A stretch of DNA of 64,000 bases from an uncultured Collinsella sp. Lineage in GTDB: Bacteria; Actinomycetota; Coriobacteriia; Coriobacteriales; Coriobacteriaceae. How positions within the stretch are numbered: position 1 is the first letter of the stretch; each line of letters starts with the position of its first letter. Below, one piece after another: positions 1 through 8,723 of the stretch. Under the pieces are notes generated by a model. The model did not search any database. It was not told where the DNA came from and worked only from the letters and a program-made list of their open reading frames with translations. The DNA is taken from NCBI GenBank assembly GCA_900541205.1, contig UQIV01000002.1:1-64000 (forward strand). The letters run 5' to 3'. The position numbers and the translations under genes are program-made.

Positions 1-654
1 CACGGCATCGCGAAGGGCAACCCCAACGAGGTCTACCTGCGCTACCCGCGCTCTCCCTTTGCCGACCAGTCCGGCGATGCCGGCTTCACCCGCACGCCGG
101 GCGATGACGCGTGCGCCTACACCTGGGGACTCAGTCTGATCAAGCGTTCAAGCGCAGACGATAAACCGCTCGCGGGTGCCAAACTGCGCATCATCGATGA
201 CCGCGGGCGCATCCTAACGACCGACGGCTCGTGGTCGACGGATGCCGACGCGTGCGTCACCACGGGCGCGGATGGCCATGTGGAATTGAGCGGTGTTGAC
301 GCGGGTGTCTACACCGTCGAGGAGGTCGCGGCTCCCAAGGGCTACACCGCCTTTGAAGGCAAACGTACGGTGACGGTTACGGCCGAGGGATTGGACGTTA
401 AACAGGTTGCAGTCGCGAAGCCCAAGGTGACCGTGTCGGCCGAAAGCCCTCTGCGGGTTGATACCGCCGATGCCGGGACGGGTTCGATTGAGCTGTCGGT
501 GCTCAACACCCCAAGCAAAGAAGCAAGTCGAGGCTTTATGCCCTCGACGGGAGATAGAACGTTGGTGCTAGTGGCGGTTTTGGCTGCCATCGGAGTGGCG
601 GCTATTGTTGTCGCGCTCGTCATCAAGCGGGGAGGAGGTCGCCGTGAAAAATAA
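1..654 (+). CDS. SpaA-like pilin / LPXTG-type surface protein, C-terminal part (5' truncated by window)
   Basis: The frame is open from base 1, so the N-terminus lies outside the window. The visible 217 residues include a prealbumin-like (SpaA/Cna-B type) module: LIKRSSADDKPLAGAKLRI begins a beta-sandwich repeat and VYTVEEVAAPKGYT is its typical closing motif. The end is a cell-wall sorting signal: MPSTG, a hydrophobic stretch of about 22 residues, then KRGGGRREK. This is known for pilin subunits or adhesins covalently attached by sortase. Whether it is a pilus backbone, tip or stand-alone adhesin cannot be judged from this fragment. Class confidence is high, specific role is not known. Confidence 0.85.
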   Translation, partial: HGIAKGNPNEVYLRYPRSPFADQSGDAGFTRTPGDDACAYTWGLSLIKRSSADDKPLAGAKLRIIDDRGRILTTDGSWSTDADACVTTGADGHVELSGVDAGVYTVEEVAAPKGYTAFEGKRTVTVTAEGLDVKQVAVAKPKVTVSAESPLRVDTADAGTGSIELSVLNTPSKEASRGFMPSTGDRTLVLVAVLAAIGVAAIVVALVIKRGGGRREK

Positions 655-763
655 TTATCCCCTCTGCTCAATGGCGAACTGCCTCCGTAGCGAGTGACGC
701 GTAGGCCTACCGACCTGATGATCGTTGGTTTTGAAAAAGTTACTAGAGAACCCTCCATGAAAA

Positions 764-798
764 GCGGGGCACCCGGTCGATATGACCGAGTGCCCCGC
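764..798. terminator. GC-rich hairpin, probable terminator for the minus-strand gene
   Basis: GCGGGGCAC and GTGCCCCGC form the outer stem and CGGTC/GACCG the inner stem around a 5-base loop. Read on the minus strand the stem is followed by a short TTTT, which fits the end of the gene at 876-2021. It also lies downstream of the pilin-like gene and may serve both. Confidence 0.5.
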
Positions 799-806
799 CT
801 CGTTTG

Positions 807-869
807 GTGGTGCAAAGTAACCTGACCCCTTTGCACCACCACAAAGGTGCCTGGCCCCTTTGTGGTGGT
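807..869. repeat. Two overlapping family-A palindromes (CAAAGG/CCTTTG hairpins)
   Basis: The first palindrome pairs GGTGGTGCAAAG with CTTTGCACCACC (807-840). The second pairs ACCACCACAAAGG with CCTTTGTGGTGGT (835-869). They share the six bases ACCACC at 835-840, so the two hairpins are mutually exclusive. The loops carry the family signature (AACCTGACC, TGCCTGGCC). Related copies lie near 26.9, 28.8, 32.0, 32.7, 34.1, 35.7, 38.3 and 45.3 kb. Confidence 0.8.
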
Positions 870-875
870 CGGCTG

Positions 876-2021
876 CTAGGCGGTGGGGAGTTCTGGCGTG
901 TTAGCCGGCTGCTGCGGCTTGAGGTGGGCGCTGCGCCAGATGATCTGGATGATGTAGCCGAGCGTGAAGACAAAGGCCACGCCGCTGATGAAGCCACCTG
1001 CGAGGGGAAGCCCCGTGAGGGCGCCGGCGATCACGCCGCCGATGGCTGCCATGACGTAGCGGTTTTGGCCGTGTCCGACCATGCGGGCGATCGCGCACCC
1101 CGCAAAGGCGCTCGACACCAATGCGATGCCGATAACGCCGCACATGAGGGCTCCGGCAAGCGATAGACCAGCGATAGAGATAATCAGCAGTAGGACGGCG
1201 GGGACGATAGCAATCGTGCCCAGAAGACCGCTCACCCACAGGGGCATGGGGCGCTGGTGGAGCATGCCGGCGGCGCTGGCGGTCGCGCGCGGAAAGACGA
1301 GCTCGAGCAGCAGAGCGACAAAGCAGGTCGAGAGTGCCGCGGCGACGATACCGCCGATGACATCGTTAACGGTGGAAGTATCTTCGTTCTCGGTACGGTC
1401 GATCTTGAGCGCGCCGACCTCGGCTCCCGCGGCACGCTCGGGGTCCTCGGAGACGTGCGCGTTCACCGTGCCGGCGATGTGGGCGTTCTTGCCCAGGATG
1501 AGCTTGTCGGCCCAAACCTCGACATCGCCATCGACGGTGCCATCGATGGTCACCGTGTCGCCCGCAAGTGCTGCCGACTTGGTAGAGCCGCGCAGGGCAA
1601 CCGTCTCGCCTATCGCATAGAAACAGTTGGCGGTGCTACCGGTGTTGAGCACAACGTGCTGGCCGGCCACCGTGACGCTGCCATCAACCGTGGTCTTGGC
1701 GATGTCGATGGTGCGTGCCGCCAGACGGACGGCGCCGCCAACCGTGCAGTCGCGGATCGAGAGGGTATCGCCCGCGGCGATGACATCACGGTCAATGGAC
1801 GCATCGTCCAAGTTGAGGGCCTGACCTGCCCAGTACAGGTCACCTTCGACGCCGGACGGATTGGCGTCATTGTCAGTCGCAAGGACATTGCCTGCGGTGT
1901 CCGTGCCGGCGAACGACGCCGTGGGAAGCACGGTGATCGCCAGCGCGATGAGCGCGAATAGGATGGTGATGTGGCCCCATGCTTTACGGCGCTGGGTCAA
2001 CGGGAATTGATTGCAGGGCAT
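876..2021 (-). CDS. Bactofilin-like (polymer-forming domain) membrane protein
   Basis: A protein of 381 aa. The start was taken at the ATG ending at 2021 because GAAGGA lies just upstream; an in-frame extension to 2069 lacks a ribosome site. The N-terminus has a signal-peptide-like segment (ILFALIALAITVLPTASFAG). Residues about 50-190 are a series of short hydrophobic strands alternating with D/G/N turns (for example DGSVTVAGQHVVLNTG, DGTVDGDVEVWADKL), the pattern of a right-handed beta-helix as in bactofilins. The C-terminal half has about four membrane segments. Proteins of this layout are usually annotated as polymer-forming cytoskeletal proteins, but a signal peptide would put the helix outside the membrane, unlike classical cytosolic bactofilins. 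Function is unknown. Confidence 0.65.
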   Translation of the reverse strand: MPCNQFPLTQRRKAWGHITILFALIALAITVLPTASFAGTDTAGNVLATDNDANPSGVEGDLYWAGQALNLDDASIDRDVIAAGDTLSIRDCTVGGAVRLAARTIDIAKTTVDGSVTVAGQHVVLNTGSTANCFYAIGETVALRGSTKSAALAGDTVTIDGTVDGDVEVWADKLILGKNAHIAGTVNAHVSEDPERAAGAEVGALKIDRTENEDTSTVNDVIGGIVAAALSTCFVALLLELVFPRATASAAGMLHQRPMPLWVSGLLGTIAIVPAVLLLIISIAGLSLAGALMCGVIGIALVSSAFAGCAIARMVGHGQNRYVMAAIGGVIAGALTGLPLAGGFISGVAFVFTLGYIIQIIWRSAHLKPQQPANTPELPTA

Positions 2022-2127
2022 AGTGAATCCTTCGTTAGATACTCGGCATATATCTAACAGGGTACCCAACGCGTGGGTGCTCTAAAAGAACCTCTCGGTT
2101 GCATTTCGAAGGGTCGTGCCGTGCTGC

Positions 2128-2817
2128 CTACTTTTTACGGTGCAAAAAGCGCGCTATGTCTTCTTCGGTGGGGCTTTTGATGTCAAAGCGCAGCGAGAGC
2201 CAGCGCAGACCCATGGTCACGACAACGCATACGACCAGCGCGGCGACATTGCTCATGATGCCGCTCATAACGAGACACACATAGCTTGTCGATCCGGCGA
2301 TGGCGGCGATGGCATAAAAGTTAGTACGTTGGAAAATGCCCGGAACCACGCCCATGAAGCCGTCGCGCAACATGCCGCCGCCCACCGCGGTGAAAAAGCC
2401 CATCATGATGCACACCGCCGGCGCAAAGCCGTAGACCAGCGCCTTGTCTGCTCCAGTGGCGGCGTAGATGCCGACCGAGATGATGTCGAGCAGGGGAATG
2501 AGTTTTTCGGGCTTGTCGACGATTGCCGGGAAAATATAGATGATGGCTGCCGTGGCAATGGAAAGCGGCAGCGCCATCGGCTGGTTGAGGATGTAGACGT
2601 TGCCGACCTGGAGTGTCATATCGCGCAAAAGACCGCCGCCCAGACCGCAAACCACGGCGAGCGCGACCGCGCCCACCAGGTCGAGCTTGTGTTCGCGCGC
2701 AACCAGCACACCCGAGATCGATGCAGCGACAACAGCGAACATCTCGAGCCAAAACGGAATAGCGACCATGGCATCCGATGCATGCGAGGTAATGGTCATA
2801 GCGGCGACGACGGGCAA
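2128..2817 (-). CDS. TRIC channel / UPF0126 (YicG-like) family membrane protein
   Basis: A protein of 229 aa with about seven membrane segments. It has the two-fold repeated glycine-rich motifs of the UPF0126/TRIC family: GLGGGLLRDM near residue 60 and VGGGMLRDG near residue 145. Family members form trimeric cation channels, with K+ conduction shown for some bacterial homologues. The chosen start is TTG at 2817 because AAAGGA precedes it with normal spacing; an ATG six codons later lacks a Shine-Dalgarno. It appears monocistronic. The exact ion and physiological role cannot be inferred here. Confidence 0.8.
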   Translation of the reverse strand: MPVVAAMTITSHASDAMVAIPFWLEMFAVVAASISGVLVAREHKLDLVGAVALAVVCGLGGGLLRDMTLQVGNVYILNQPMALPLSIATAAIIYIFPAIVDKPEKLIPLLDIISVGIYAATGADKALVYGFAPAVCIMMGFFTAVGGGMLRDGFMGVVPGIFQRTNFYAIAAIAGSTSYVCLVMSGIMSNVAALVVCVVVTMGLRWLSLRFDIKSPTEEDIARFLHRKK

Positions 2818-2983
2818 GATGGGGTCCTTTGAGTTACGGGTTTAGACAATGCCCGTACATAGTACATGTTCGGCGCCGATTGCGACCCTATTGCTCGGCA
2901 AACGGTCGGGACTGGATGCGAGCGTAGACACCATGTTTGGGGATCCGGGTTGATGCTGAACGTGATGAGGGCGTGGCTGAATA

Positions 2984-3122
2984 GGAGGGATGTCCAAATT
3001 TTGAGCTTTGCTCAAAATTTATCCGGTCGGCTTACGCCGACCGCGCTGCGCTAAAAACGCGCCATTGGCGCGTTTTCTTTACGCTTCGCGCCCTGGTGGG
3101 TTCGAATCCCTCCTCCTCCGCC
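2984..3122 (+). pseudogene. tRNA-Ser-like relic with a hairpin-rich insertion
   Basis: Positions 3098-3122 repeat 25 bases of the 3' end of the tRNA-Ser(CGA) gene (T-arm, acceptor strand, discriminator and CC), in opposite orientation to that gene. Positions 2984-2995 (GGAGGGATGTCC) resemble a serine tRNA 5' end: acceptor strand, TG at 8-9, and TCC as in the neighbouring tRNA-Ser(GGA). The middle is not tRNA-like but a row of perfect hairpins: 2996-3020 (11-bp stem, TTT loop), 3025-3042 (7-bp stem) and 3054-3076 (10-bp stem, ATT loop). The two ends pair imperfectly (A7-C66 mismatch, G6-U67 wobble), so this is probably not a working tRNA. It could be an insertion scar or a chimeric repeat. Confidence 0.5.
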
Positions 3123-3148
3123 GTATTTGCTTGTTAGGGACTCAAAAC

Positions 3149-3175
3149 AAAAAAGCTCCCATTCTTGGGAGCTTT
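3149..3175 (-). terminator. Rho-independent terminator of tRNA-Ser(CGA)
   Basis: AAGCTCCCA and TGGGAGCTT form a perfect stem with a short loop. On the minus strand it is followed by TTTTTTG, eleven bases beyond the 3' end of the tRNA gene. Confidence 0.8.
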
Positions 3176-3186
3176 CTCAACCAAAA

Positions 3187-3277
3187 TGGCGGAGGAGGAG
3201 GGATTCGAACCCTCGTGACCTTATACAGGCCAAACGGTTTTCGAGACCGCCGCATTCAACCACTCTGCCACCCCTCC
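3187..3277 (-). tRNA. tRNA-Ser (anticodon CGA)
   Basis: This is a 91-base class II tRNA with a long variable arm. Read on the minus strand it starts GGAGGGGTGGCAGAGTGG, has anticodon loop TCTCGAAAA (CGA), T-arm GAGGG-TTCGAAT-CCCTC, acceptor strand CTCCTCC, discriminator G, and an encoded CCA. The acceptor stem has one G-U pair (G6-U67). Its 3' 25 bases are duplicated in inverted orientation at 3098-3122. Confidence 0.95.
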
Positions 3278-3285
3278 GCGTAGGG

Positions 3286-3316
3286 TAAAAACAAAGCAGG
3301 CTCAAAGGCCTGCTTT
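3286..3316 (-). terminator. Terminator of tRNA-Ser(GGA)
   Basis: AAAGCAGG pairs with CCTGCTTT around a short loop, and on the minus strand the stem is followed by GTTTTTAC. It lies between the two tRNA-Ser genes, so they are probably separate transcripts. Confidence 0.7.
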
Positions 3317-3325
3317 GGAATTAAC

Positions 3326-3416
3326 TGGCGGAGAGTCAGGGATTTGAACCCTGGAGACGCTTTTGACGCCTACACGATTTCCAATCGTGCTCCTTCGGCC
3401 ACTCGGACAACTCTCC
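3326..3416 (-). tRNA. tRNA-Ser (anticodon GGA)
   Basis: A 91-base class II serine tRNA on the minus strand. It starts GGAGAGTTGTCCGAGTGG, has GGA in the anticodon loop (GATTGGAAATC), a long variable arm, T-loop TTCAAAT, and acceptor 3' strand GACTCTCC with discriminator G and encoded CCA. Confidence 0.95.
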
Positions 3417-3820
3417 GTTAAATGCGAAAGTCAGTATACACGAGGAATCGCAAAGTGCAAACAGAAAAGTTGGCATTTTTTAAAACGCTTGGCCGCGCTT
3501 GGCGTTGCAGTGGGGTTTGAGGTGTCAAAAAACGGCTTCCGACCAGCGTAGTTGATTAACTCAATTGTTCAAAAGGGGTATTCATAAGCGACTTGGCAAT
3601 GAATTTAAAAATCTATGGGTGGTACTGTGGACCACTGGTATGCATTTTGCGACCACAGCCTTGTGTCCGTTGACCTGCGGCTTGGCTCAGCTTGTCCCCG
3701 CGGCATCGTATCTTGTCCACGAATCCGTCAAGCTCTTGGTCGGCATTTGGTTGGAATGCGCATGAAACGTCGTGCGAGTATGGACATATGTGGAGGTCAT
3801 GAGGTTGTAGCTGCATATTC
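3417..3820. other. About 400 bases without a recognisable gene
   Basis: The stretch is AT-richer than its surroundings. It holds only short open frames (for example 3565-3765, 66 codons) without a convincing ribosome site or family features. It may contain upstream regulatory sequence of the ribosomal operon; nothing specific is visible apart from the promoter that follows. Confidence 0.5.
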
Positions 3821-3849
3821 TTGCGGCCTGGGAGGTTGAAAGATATTAT
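3821..3849 (+). promoter_or_regulatory. Sigma-70-type promoter of the rpsF operon
   Basis: TTGCGG (3821-3826) and TATTAT (3844-3849) are separated by 17 bases. Transcription would start near 3856, giving a leader of about 65 bases before rpsF. Confidence 0.5.
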
Positions 3850-3865
3850 TACCAAGTCTTTTCCT

Positions 3866-3894
3866 GCTTCAGGCGCACCTTCACGACCTGAAGC
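3866..3894 (+). promoter_or_regulatory. Leader hairpin upstream of rpsF, candidate S6:S18 autoregulatory site
   Basis: GCTTCAGG pairs with CCTGAAGC around a 13-base loop, between the predicted promoter and the rpsF ribosome site. In many bacteria rpsF leaders carry a structure bound by the S6:S18 complex that represses the operon. The position fits, but the specific CCG-bulge motif was not confirmed, so the assignment is by location. Confidence 0.4.
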
Positions 3895-3920
3895 CACATT
3901 TGCCCAGAGGAGGTGACAAT

Positions 3921-4214
3921 ATGAAGGCTTATGAACTGCTGTTCTTTGTTGACCCGTCGCTCGACCCCGAGACTCGTCTCGCTGTTATGAAGCGTATCGA
4001 TACCACGATCGCTGAGGGCGCTGGCAAGGTCGACTCCGTTGACGAGTGGGGCAAGCGCAAGCTCGCCTACGAGATCAACGACCTCACCGATGGTGACTAC
4101 ACCCTCATCAACTTCCACGCAGATCCTACCCAGATCGCCGAGCTTGATCGCGTCCTGCGCATCACCGACGCTGTGGTCCGCCACATGATCGTCCGTCGCG
4201 ACGACCAGGAGTAA
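3921..4214 (+). CDS. rpsF: 30S ribosomal protein S6
   Basis: A protein of 97 aa with the S6 start MKAYELLFFVDPSLDPE and the conserved GKRKLAYEI-D-GDYTLINF core. S6 binds S18 on the platform of the 30S subunit. The start at 3921 is set by GAGGAGGTGACAAT; an upstream in-frame ATG at 3900 overlaps that site. It heads the cluster rpsF-ssb-rpsR-rplI, the common bacterial arrangement. Confidence 0.97.
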   Translation: MKAYELLFFVDPSLDPETRLAVMKRIDTTIAEGAGKVDSVDEWGKRKLAYEINDLTDGDYTLINFHADPTQIAELDRVLRITDAVVRHMIVRRDDQE

Positions 4215-4262
4215 GACTGTCGTTTTGGACTGGGCTTGTGCCCCAAGAGGAAGTAGTGAGTT

Positions 4263-4715
4263 ATGAGCATCAATCGAGTGAACATCACCGGTAATCTCAC
4301 CCGCGATCCCGAGCTGCGCGCCACCGCCGGCGGAACCCAGGTTCTGTCCTTTGGCGTCGCCGTGAACGATCGTCGCCGCAACGCGCAGACTGGCGAGTGG
4401 GAGGACTATCCCAACTTTGTCGACTGCACCATGTTCGGCACCCGCGCCGAGGCCGTTAGCCGTTTCCTGGCAAAGGGAAACAAGGTCGCGATCGAGGGCA
4501 AGCTGCGCTACAGCTCTTGGGAGCGCGACGGCCAGCGCCGGAGCAAGCTTGAGGTCATCGTCGATGAGATCGAGTTTATGAGCTCCCGTGGTGGCCAGGG
4601 TGGCTACGATCAGGGCGGTTACGCCCCCGCAGCTCCCGCGCCCGCAGCACGTCCTGCCGCACCGGTGGCTACGCCGCCCGCGGTCGACGTCTACGATGAG
4701 GACATCCCGTTCTAA
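4263..4715 (+). CDS. ssb: Single-stranded DNA-binding protein
   Basis: A protein of 150 aa. The OB-fold covers residues 1-110 (MSINRVNITGNLTRDPELR, WEDYPNFVDCTMFG, YSSWERDGQRRSKLEV). A Gly/Ala/Pro-rich disordered linker follows, and the acidic tip DVYDEDIPF is the conserved peptide that docks repair and replication partners. Its place between rpsF and rpsR is the usual one. It coats single-stranded DNA at the replication fork. Confidence 0.97.
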   Translation: MSINRVNITGNLTRDPELRATAGGTQVLSFGVAVNDRRRNAQTGEWEDYPNFVDCTMFGTRAEAVSRFLAKGNKVAIEGKLRYSSWERDGQRRSKLEVIVDEIEFMSSRGGQGGYDQGGYAPAAPAPAARPAAPVATPPAVDVYDEDIPF

Positions 4716-4787
4716 GGGTTGTTCACCTATTTTTGAGTGAGAGGCGGCTTCGGTTCGCCGAAGTTGCCAAATGAAAGGTATTTTGAC

Positions 4788-5054
4788 ATGGCTAATGATT
4801 TTTCTGCACGTCAGCCGCGTCGTAAGTACTGCCAGTTCTGCAAGGAGAACACTGAGTTCATCGACTATAAGGACACTCAGCTTCTCCGTAAGTACATGAC
4901 CGACCGTGGCAAGATCAAGCCCCGTCGCGTCACTGGCGCTTGCACGCAGCATCAGCATGACATCGCCAACGCCATCAAGCGCGCCCGCGAGATGGCTCTC
5001 CTGCCGTACACCGTCCCCGTGGTTTCCTCTCGTGGCAACCGCGACCGCGGCTAA
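4788..5054 (+). CDS. rpsR: 30S ribosomal protein S18
   Basis: A protein of 88 aa with [33 protein letters not shown] and [20 protein letters not shown], the S18 signature. The N-terminus has a Cys-X2-Cys pair with no second pair visible. The start at 4788 is the ATG after AAAGGTATTTTGAC; a longer frame from 4737 lacks S18 similarity. It partners S6, encoded two genes upstream. Confidence 0.97.
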   Translation: MANDFSARQPRRKYCQFCKENTEFIDYKDTQLLRKYMTDRGKIKPRRVTGACTQHQHDIANAIKRAREMALLPYTVPVVSSRGNRDRG

Positions 5055-5069
5055 GAAGGGAGACGCATC

Positions 5070-5609
5070 ATGAAGGTTATTCTTCTCGATGAGATCAAGG
5101 GCAAGGGCGGCGAGGGTGACGTCGTAGAGGTCGCTCAGGGTTACGCTGAGAACTTCCTGTTCCCCAAGAAGCTCGCTGTTGCCGCCACCAAGGGCAACCT
5201 CAAGCAGCTTGACGAGCGTCGCAACAACATCGCCAAGCGCGAGGCCGTCCGTCTGGCTACCGCCAACGAGACCAAGGCTGCCTTCGAGGGCAAGACGGTC
5301 ACCGTTGACGTCAAGGTCGGCGACGAGGGCATCCTCTTTGGCTCCGTTACCGCCGCTATGATCGCTGACGCCATCAAGGCTCAGCTCGGTATGGACATCG
5401 ACCGCAAGCGCGTCGAGCTCGGTAAGCCCATCAAGGTTGCCGGTGCCCACACCGTTGCCATCTCGCTGTACCGCGAGATCAAGGCCGAGGTTGTCGTTCT
5501 CGTCGGCGTTACCGCCGAGGAGCTCGCTGCCGAGGCTGAGGTCGAGGAGGCCGCTGAGGTCGCCGAGGCCGAGACCGCCGAGGTCGAGACTGAGGCTGCT
5601 GCCGAGTAG
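5070..5609 (+). CDS. rplI: 50S ribosomal protein L9, with acidic C-terminal tail
   Basis: A protein of 179 aa. Residues 1-150 match L9: MKVILLDEIKGKGGEGDVV, GYAENFLFPKKLA, a long connecting helix, and the C-terminal rRNA-binding domain. L9 is usually about 150 aa; the last 30 residues here are an Ala/Glu run (repeated AEVEEA-type units) with no basic residue, an acidic extension. The ribosome site AGAAGGGAG is good. It is the last gene of the operon, followed by a strong terminator. Confidence 0.95.
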   Translation: MKVILLDEIKGKGGEGDVVEVAQGYAENFLFPKKLAVAATKGNLKQLDERRNNIAKREAVRLATANETKAAFEGKTVTVDVKVGDEGILFGSVTAAMIADAIKAQLGMDIDRKRVELGKPIKVAGAHTVAISLYREIKAEVVVLVGVTAEELAAEAEVEEAAEVAEAETAEVETEAAAE

Positions 5610-5641
5610 CATTTGCTGCAACGCAACAATCTTGTTCTAAG

Positions 5642-5675
5642 AAGGGCGCTCTGGGAAACCAGGGCGCCCTTTTGC
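5642..5675 (+). terminator. Rho-independent terminator after rplI
   Basis: GGGCGCTCTGG and CCAGGGCGCCC form an 11-bp stem (one G-U) with a GAAA-type loop, followed by TTTTGCTTTTT. Confidence 0.9.
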
Positions 5676-5833
5676 TTTTTGCGCTGAGTGAGTGTCATGG
5701 TGAACGTTGCGTCGAAGTCCTATATACAGGACCGTTCATCCGTTTGGTTCGGTGATGATTGGCGGCGCGCGGTCCGTTTTTGGACCGTGGCTGATACTAT
5801 GGATGCTCGCAAGCGATATGAATGAGGATGCTC

Positions 5834-7225
5834 ATGGCATATGACGATAGGGAGACCGGGCTGACGGTTGAGGACCGCGGCTCAAAGTTGGGTCTTCCCC
5901 AAAACCAAGACGCAGAGGCCAATGTACTGGCCGCTATGCTGCTATCGCCCGAGGTGGTCGAAGAAGCCCAGGTCGAGCTGCAGCCCGATGACTTCTACCG
6001 GCCCATTCATAAGACCATCTATACCGCGATGGTCGATATGTACAACAGCCGCATTCCCATCGACTCCATCTCGCTGATCGATTATCTGCGAAGCATCAAC
6101 AAGCTCGACGCCGTGGGCGGCGAGGCGTACATTTTGGAGTTGATGGGTCAGACCCTGTCGCTCGTCAACTGGCAGCACCATGCCGCCATCGTTCGCCGCG
6201 ACTCGATGCTGCGCGAGCTGATCGGCGCCACCAACGAGATCAACGCGCTGGCATATAACGCCCCCACCGACACCAAAGAGGTTGTCGAGCTAGCCGAGAG
6301 CAAGCTGCTCAAGGTCACGGCGCGTGAGGTCAAGTCGAGCTACAAGACGCTGACCGAGTTTATGGTCGAGGCCTATAACGAGGCCGAGGAAGTGTGCCAG
6401 GCCGGTGGCCAGGCTGCGGGCGTGCCCACGGGCTTCCCGTCGCTCGACCGCATGCTCATGGGTTTTCGCGAGGGCCAGCTCATCATCATCGGCGCCCGTC
6501 CTGCTGTAGGTAAGACGTCGTTCGCTCTGAACCTGGCGCTCAACGCTGCCGCTGCTGGTTATACCGTCGGCTTCTTCTCGCTGGAGATGTCGGGCAAGGA
6601 AATTGCCCAGCGTCTGATTTGCGCCTACGCCATGATCTCGATCAGTGACTTCCGCATGGGCCGCATTAGCCCCGAGCAGTGGGCCAATATCAACGAGGCC
6701 ACGCAGACCTTGTCCAAGCTCGATATTCTGATTGACGATACGCCCGGCACCACAGTGACCGAGATTCGCGCCAAGAGCCGCCGCATGCTCCATAACAAGG
6801 AGAAGGCAATCATCATCCTGGACTACCTGCAGCTGGTGAGTCCTCCGCCGGGACGCCGCTCCGAGAGCCGTACCGTCGAGGTTTCGGAGATGTCGCGTGG
6901 TTTGAAGATCATGGCCAAGGAGCTCAAGATCCCGCTCATCGCGCTGTCACAGCTCTCGCGTCAGGTCGAATCCCGTACCGGCAAGCGCCCGCAGCTTTCC
7001 GACCTTCGTGAATCGGGCTCCATCGAGCAGGACGCCGATATCGTTATGTTCTTGGACCGCTCCGCCGACGAGGCCGAAGCCTCGCGCGACGATCGACCCG
7101 ACGAGGGCGTTACGCGTATCGTCGTGGCCAAGAACCGTTCGGGCCCGATCGGCGACGTCGACCTGATGTTCCTGCCGGCATCTACCAAGTTCTATGAGCT
7201 TGATGGGGCACATGCCGAGGAGTAG
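5834..7225 (+). CDS. dnaB: Replicative DNA helicase DnaB
   Basis: A protein of about 463 aa. The N-terminal domain (QNQDAEANVLAAMLLSPE) binds primase. The RecA-like helicase domain has Walker A GARPAVGKTSFA, Walker B IIILDYLQLV, the ALSQLSRQVE arginine-finger region and a GSIEQDADIVMFL motif. No intein is present. An ATG at 5822 is in frame, but the GAGG at 5824-5827 lies inside it and is well spaced for the ATG at 5834, which is preferred. It unwinds the fork as a hexamer. It follows rplI, as in many bacteria. Confidence 0.96.
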   Translation: MAYDDRETGLTVEDRGSKLGLPQNQDAEANVLAAMLLSPEVVEEAQVELQPDDFYRPIHKTIYTAMVDMYNSRIPIDSISLIDYLRSINKLDAVGGEAYILELMGQTLSLVNWQHHAAIVRRDSMLRELIGATNEINALAYNAPTDTKEVVELAESKLLKVTAREVKSSYKTLTEFMVEAYNEAEEVCQAGGQAAGVPTGFPSLDRMLMGFREGQLIIIGARPAVGKTSFALNLALNAAAAGYTVGFFSLEMSGKEIAQRLICAYAMISISDFRMGRISPEQWANINEATQTLSKLDILIDDTPGTTVTEIRAKSRRMLHNKEKAIIILDYLQLVSPPPGRRSESRTVEVSEMSRGLKIMAKELKIPLIALSQLSRQVESRTGKRPQLSDLRESGSIEQDADIVMFLDRSADEAEASRDDRPDEGVTRIVVAKNRSGPIGDVDLMFLPASTKFYELDGAHAEE

Positions 7226-7309
7226 GACAGGCGCCCGTTGCACGGGTATACTGGGAATGTTTTGTGCTTCTGCGTGCCGGCGTGGCGCGTAGACAGTCCA
7301 TGAATGTAA

Positions 7310-8605
<1,296 letters not shown>

Positions 8606-8627
8606 TCGGGACTATTTGGTTATTGCG

Positions 8628-8672
8628 ATATACCCCTTTGCAGCCCGGACGGGCGGCCGAGGGGTATATTTG
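8628..8672 (+). terminator. Hairpin between purA and purD, probable terminator or attenuator
   Basis: ATATACCCCT pairs perfectly with AGGGGTATAT; a smaller GC hairpin sits inside. The sequence after the stem is only moderately T-rich (TTGCTT). It lies 52 bases before the purD start, so termination of purA or attenuation of purD are both possible. Confidence 0.55.
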
Positions 8673-8723
8673 CTTGCAAAGGGCTCGCGCGGAGCGGGCC
8701 GTTCATCCATAGAGGAGGCACCC

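Noticed and set aside
2984..3122. tRNA-Sec (selenocysteine tRNA)
   Set aside because: The T-arm and 3' end looked possible, but there is no TCA anticodon loop, no extended acceptor stem, and the middle is a row of unrelated hairpins.
3565..3765. 66-codon open frame upstream of rpsF
   Set aside because: No ribosome site, no conserved features, and unusual composition; not supported as a gene.
3849..5621. 590-codon minus-strand open frame
   Set aside because: Antisense to rpsF, ssb, rpsR and rplI; Leu/Asp/Gly-rich shadow translation.
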